The notes under the pieces: model-generated
Databases searched by the model: none
Told to the model about the DNA's origin: nothing
The model's input: only the letters and a program-made list of their open reading frames with translations
Assembly (NCBI GenBank): GCA_910575255.1
Contig: CAJTEM010000005.1
Location: 1 to 64,000 of the forward strand
DNA: 64,000 nucleotides
Direction of reading: 5' to 3'
Source: Lachnospiraceae bacterium
GTDB lineage: Bacteria > Bacillota > Clostridia > Lachnospirales > Lachnospiraceae
In this document: piece by piece, positions 61,668 to 64,000 of the stretch
Numbering within the stretch: position 1 is the first letter of the stretch
Layout of the letters: each line of letters opens with the position of its first letter
Translations under genes and position numbers: made by a program

Positions 61668-62840
61668 ATGGTACATTTGCTGTTAGCGGTTATCTATCTG
61701 TCCTTTATCAGTCTGGGATTGCCGGACTCCTTGCTGGGTTCTGCCTGGCCGTCCATGTATGGGGAATTCGGAGTGCCGGTATCCTATGCCGGAGCGATTT
61801 CCATGATTATCGCGCTGGGCACCGTGATATCCAGCCTGCAGAGCGACCGGATGACCCGGCTTTTGGGAACCGGAAGAGTCACGGCAATCAGTGTGGCAAT
61901 GACAGCAGGCGCCCTGTACGCTTTTTCTGTCAGCCATTCGTTCTGGCAGCTGTGTCTGTGGGCTATTCCGTATGGTCTGGGGGCAGGAAGTGTAGATGCC
62001 TCTCTGAACAATTATGTGGCGCTGCATTACAAAAGCTGCCATATGAGCTGGCTTCATTGCATGTGGGGAGTGGGAACCTCTCTGGGACCGTATATCATGG
62101 GATATACGCTGACTTCGGGACAAAGCTGGAACATGGGGTATCGGTACATCTCCGTGCTTCAGATGCTTCTGACAGCTGTTCTAGCGGCGACGCTGCCGTT
62201 CTGGAAGCAGAAGGCAGGGGAGGTAAAGGCGATATCCGCCGGAACCGGGAAGGGCTCTCAGAAGGCACTGACCTTGGGTGAGGTGGCAGCGATTCCCGGA
62301 GCAAAGGCTGCTATGGGAACATTTTTCTGTTATTGTGCTCTGGAGCAGACGGCAGGACTTTGGGGAAGCAGTTATCTGGCGCTTTACTGCAAGGTTCAGC
62401 CTGAGGTGGCGGCAAAGTTTGCGGGACTTTTCTTTATCGGGATTACGGCCGGGAGGGCAATCAGCGGATTTCTGACGATTGCATTGAGTGACGCACAGAT
62501 GGTCAGGCTTGGTCTGGTGGCGGCGGCGGCCGGGGTATCTGCGTTTGCCTGGCCAGGGGGAACCCTGGCGCCTGTGGGACTGGTTTTTCTGGGATTGGGC
62601 TGTTCTCCGATTTATCCCTGCCTGATGCATGCGGCGCCGGATTATTTCGGTGCGGACAAGTCTCAGGCGATTATCGGAGTGCAGATGGCGAGCGCTTATA
62701 TCGGGATCTGCCTGATGCCGCCGTTATTCGGGATCCTGGCGGAACATGTTGCCATGGCTTTGTTTCCTTTGTATCTGCTGGTACTGTTGGTTACGATGGC
62801 TGCGATACATGAGTGCTTATTGAAGAAATGTGGGAGATGA
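61668..62840 (+). CDS. MFS family transporter
   Basis: This 390-residue integral membrane protein has 12 hydrophobic segments arranged as two six-helix halves. The loop between helices 2 and 3 has SDRMTRLLGTGRV, the MFS motif-A region. SLGLPDSLLGSAWPSMYGEF in the first helix matches the group of MFS proteins related to FucP and similar sugar transporters. The start is ATG 61668, behind AAGGAG; an earlier in-frame TTG has no ribosome binding site. The substrate is unknown. It converges on the cell-wall-binding gene. Confidence 0.88.
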   Translation: MVHLLLAVIYLSFISLGLPDSLLGSAWPSMYGEFGVPVSYAGAISMIIALGTVISSLQSDRMTRLLGTGRVTAISVAMTAGALYAFSVSHSFWQLCLWAIPYGLGAGSVDASLNNYVALHYKSCHMSWLHCMWGVGTSLGPYIMGYTLTSGQSWNMGYRYISVLQMLLTAVLAATLPFWKQKAGEVKAISAGTGKGSQKALTLGEVAAIPGAKAAMGTFFCYCALEQTAGLWGSSYLALYCKVQPEVAAKFAGLFFIGITAGRAISGFLTIALSDAQMVRLGLVAAAAGVSAFAWPGGTLAPVGLVFLGLGCSPIYPCLMHAAPDYFGADKSQAIIGVQMASAYIGICLMPPLFGILAEHVAMALFPLYLLVLLVTMAAIHECLLKKCGR

Positions 62841-62916
62841 AGGAAACGGGCGGTTAGTACTGTCTTGCGGAAATAGCGAGTGCGGAATCCACCGGAATTT
62901 CTGCAATGCAGATGGG

Positions 62917-64000
62917 TTATCTTGCAGACAGCGCCCCGTTCCGGTCTGCGAAGCGCCCGTCAGGAGTCTGCCTGTTCGTCCAGAGAATGCCTGTCTGCTT
63001 ATCCAGATAATGCCATTTTCCGTTGATATATTCATAACCGGTTTTCATGGCGCCCCTTGTTCCGTCAGATACGGGATTCAGATAATACCACCCGTTATCC
63101 ACAAAGGTCCATCCGGTCTTCATGGCGCCTTTTGTTCCGTCAGACACCGGATTCAGGTAAAACCAGTGGTTATCCGCAAAGATCCACCCGGTTTTCATGG
63201 CGCCTTTTGTTCCGTCAGACACCGGATTCAGGTAAAACCAGTGGTTATCCGCAAAGATCCACCCGGTTTTCATGGCGCCTTTTGTTCCGTCAGATACCGG
63301 GTTTAAGTAAAACCATTGCTGATCTACAAAGATCCACCCGGTTCTCATGAGGCTGTCATTTCCGAAGTAGAACCATTGATTGTCCGTGAAAAGCCAGGAG
63401 TCCTGTGTGAGGCTGCCGTCTTCTTTCCGGTAGGTCCATCCGGATCGGGATTGGTTCCATCCTGGGGAGGGAGTGTTCCCTTGGTCTGAGTTTGGGACGG
63501 ATCCCTGATAGGCATCCTGAGAGGTGAGATAGAATTCCTCCGACTTATCAGTCCAGCTTCCTTTTGTTCCGTCAGAGCGGTTGATTCCCCGTACACGGAA
63601 GGCGTATTCACCGCCCCGGTTCATATGCGGATAAAAATTATAGCTGGTATTGGCAGTGGTTACGGCTGCTACCTGAGAGCTTCCCCGGTATAATCGTACC
63701 TCATACTGATCTGCTCCTTCTATTTCTGACCATCTGGCGCGTTTCCCGTCCCAGCAGAGATCCTCGGCTTCCTTTAGCGGCCCGCTTACCCTGGGAAGCC
63801 GGATATCGATTCGCAGCCCATCGCCGTTATCGAGAAGCTTTTTTGTTTTTACCTCACTGTGCTTCCCGGATACCGTGACCTTTGTGGAAGAAGCAAAACG
63901 ATGGTTCTCTTTGTCCTTTATGGTCAGTTCCACCCGGATTACCGGAACCTCGCCGCGGATCCAGACGGTATCATCGGTATCATAATATTGTGCAGGCTCG
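62917..64000 (-). CDS. Secreted cell-wall-binding repeat protein, N terminus beyond the window
   Basis: The frame is open to the right edge, so the start and signal peptide lie outside. Visible parts begin with a beta-rich region (VWIRGEVPVIRVELTIKD) and a fibronectin-III-like region (YEVRLYRGSSQV, GEYAFRVRGIN). At the C terminus are about seven aromatic binding repeats, four of them 25 residues long (GWIFADNHWFYLNPVSDGTK). At DNA level the repeats have an exact 75-base period from 63046 to 63346, and two of them are almost identical. It is a paralog of the protein at 8823, with more repeats. Role: attachment to wall polymers; no enzyme domain is seen. Confidence 0.85.
   Translation of the reverse strand, partial: EPAQYYDTDDTVWIRGEVPVIRVELTIKDKENHRFASSTKVTVSGKHSEVKTKKLLDNGDGLRIDIRLPRVSGPLKEAEDLCWDGKRARWSEIEGADQYEVRLYRGSSQVAAVTTANTSYNFYPHMNRGGEYAFRVRGINRSDGTKGSWTDKSEEFYLTSQDAYQGSVPNSDQGNTPSPGWNQSRSGWTYRKEDGSLTQDSWLFTDNQWFYFGNDSLMRTGWIFVDQQWFYLNPVSDGTKGAMKTGWIFADNHWFYLNPVSDGTKGAMKTGWIFADNHWFYLNPVSDGTKGAMKTGWTFVDNGWYYLNPVSDGTRGAMKTGYEYINGKWHYLDKQTGILWTNRQTPDGRFADRNGALSAR

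Noticed and set aside
63040-63350. 75-base periodic repeats that could suggest a CRISPR array
   Set aside because: They encode aromatic cell-wall-binding repeats in frame, with no unique spacers.

Overview
The window looks like part of a chromosome of a spore-forming, Gram-positive Clostridia, most likely of the family Lachnospiraceae. The signs are a spoIVB sporulation protease, a class II GalT, cell-wall-binding repeat proteins, S-box and THI-box leaders, a DctPQM TRAP transporter and moderate G+C. Most genes are ordinary housekeeping genes with strong ribosome binding sites.

Layout. 1-8.6 kb: the 3' end of a 23S rRNA, tRNA-Gly, purine nucleoside phosphorylase, an NSS-type Na+ symporter, truA, a CDF metal transporter, an ECF sigma factor with an RsgI-like membrane anti-sigma factor, tRNA-Gln and murA. 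8.6-20.8 kb: a secreted cell-wall-binding protein, a BlaI/BlaR1-type sensor pair, SAM-riboswitch-controlled metK, a secreted glycoside-hydrolase-like protein with a structured leader, a Gx transporter, galT, apbE and an EamA transporter. 20.8-21.5 kb: wreckage of a type I restriction-modification locus. 21.7-29.2 kb: arginine biosynthesis, with argG divergent from argC-GNAT-argJ-argB-argD. 29.3-36.4 kb: a 21-bp-repeat coiled-coil gene, a radical SAM gene, then an A+T-rich, apparently acquired BcgI-like restriction-modification pair with a small ribbon-helix-helix-like gene and a broken AlbA_2/ATPase gene. 36.5-46.8 kb: the classic Clostridial run nusB-xseA-xseB-ispA-dxs-tlyA-nadK-argR-recN-spoIVB; spo0A does not follow. 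46.8-64 kb: polysaccharide deacetylase, dctPQM, a GreA-like factor, an SDR, an amidase, an ABC-class ATPase with an RGG tract beside a frameshifted butyrate kinase, TPP-riboswitch-controlled thiC-thiW, an unrecognised charged protein, an MFS transporter and a second cell-wall-binding protein cut by the right edge.

How the genes connect. ArgR, encoded at 43.2 kb, is the natural regulator of the arg genes at 21.7-29.2 kb. IspA and Dxs serve isoprenoid synthesis. ThiC makes the thiamine pyrimidine and ThiW probably imports the thiazole part. The sigma/anti-sigma pair and BlaI/BlaR1 are two separate envelope-sensing circuits.

The most unusual non-coding signal is a family of large, intergenic inverted repeats. 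Three full copies (9907-10245, 31034-31502, 51634-51939) share ends close to GGTAAACGCAAGCTTTT. At least four related or mosaic copies lie at 18386-18595, 46852-47095, 53384-53570 and 57800-57970. One full copy is itself interrupted by a second, 165-bp inverted-repeat element. A 64-bp perfect palindrome follows spoIVB and contains the same CGCAAGCT core. These look like non-autonomous mobile or structured repeats. All assignments come from reading the sequence; no database search was run.
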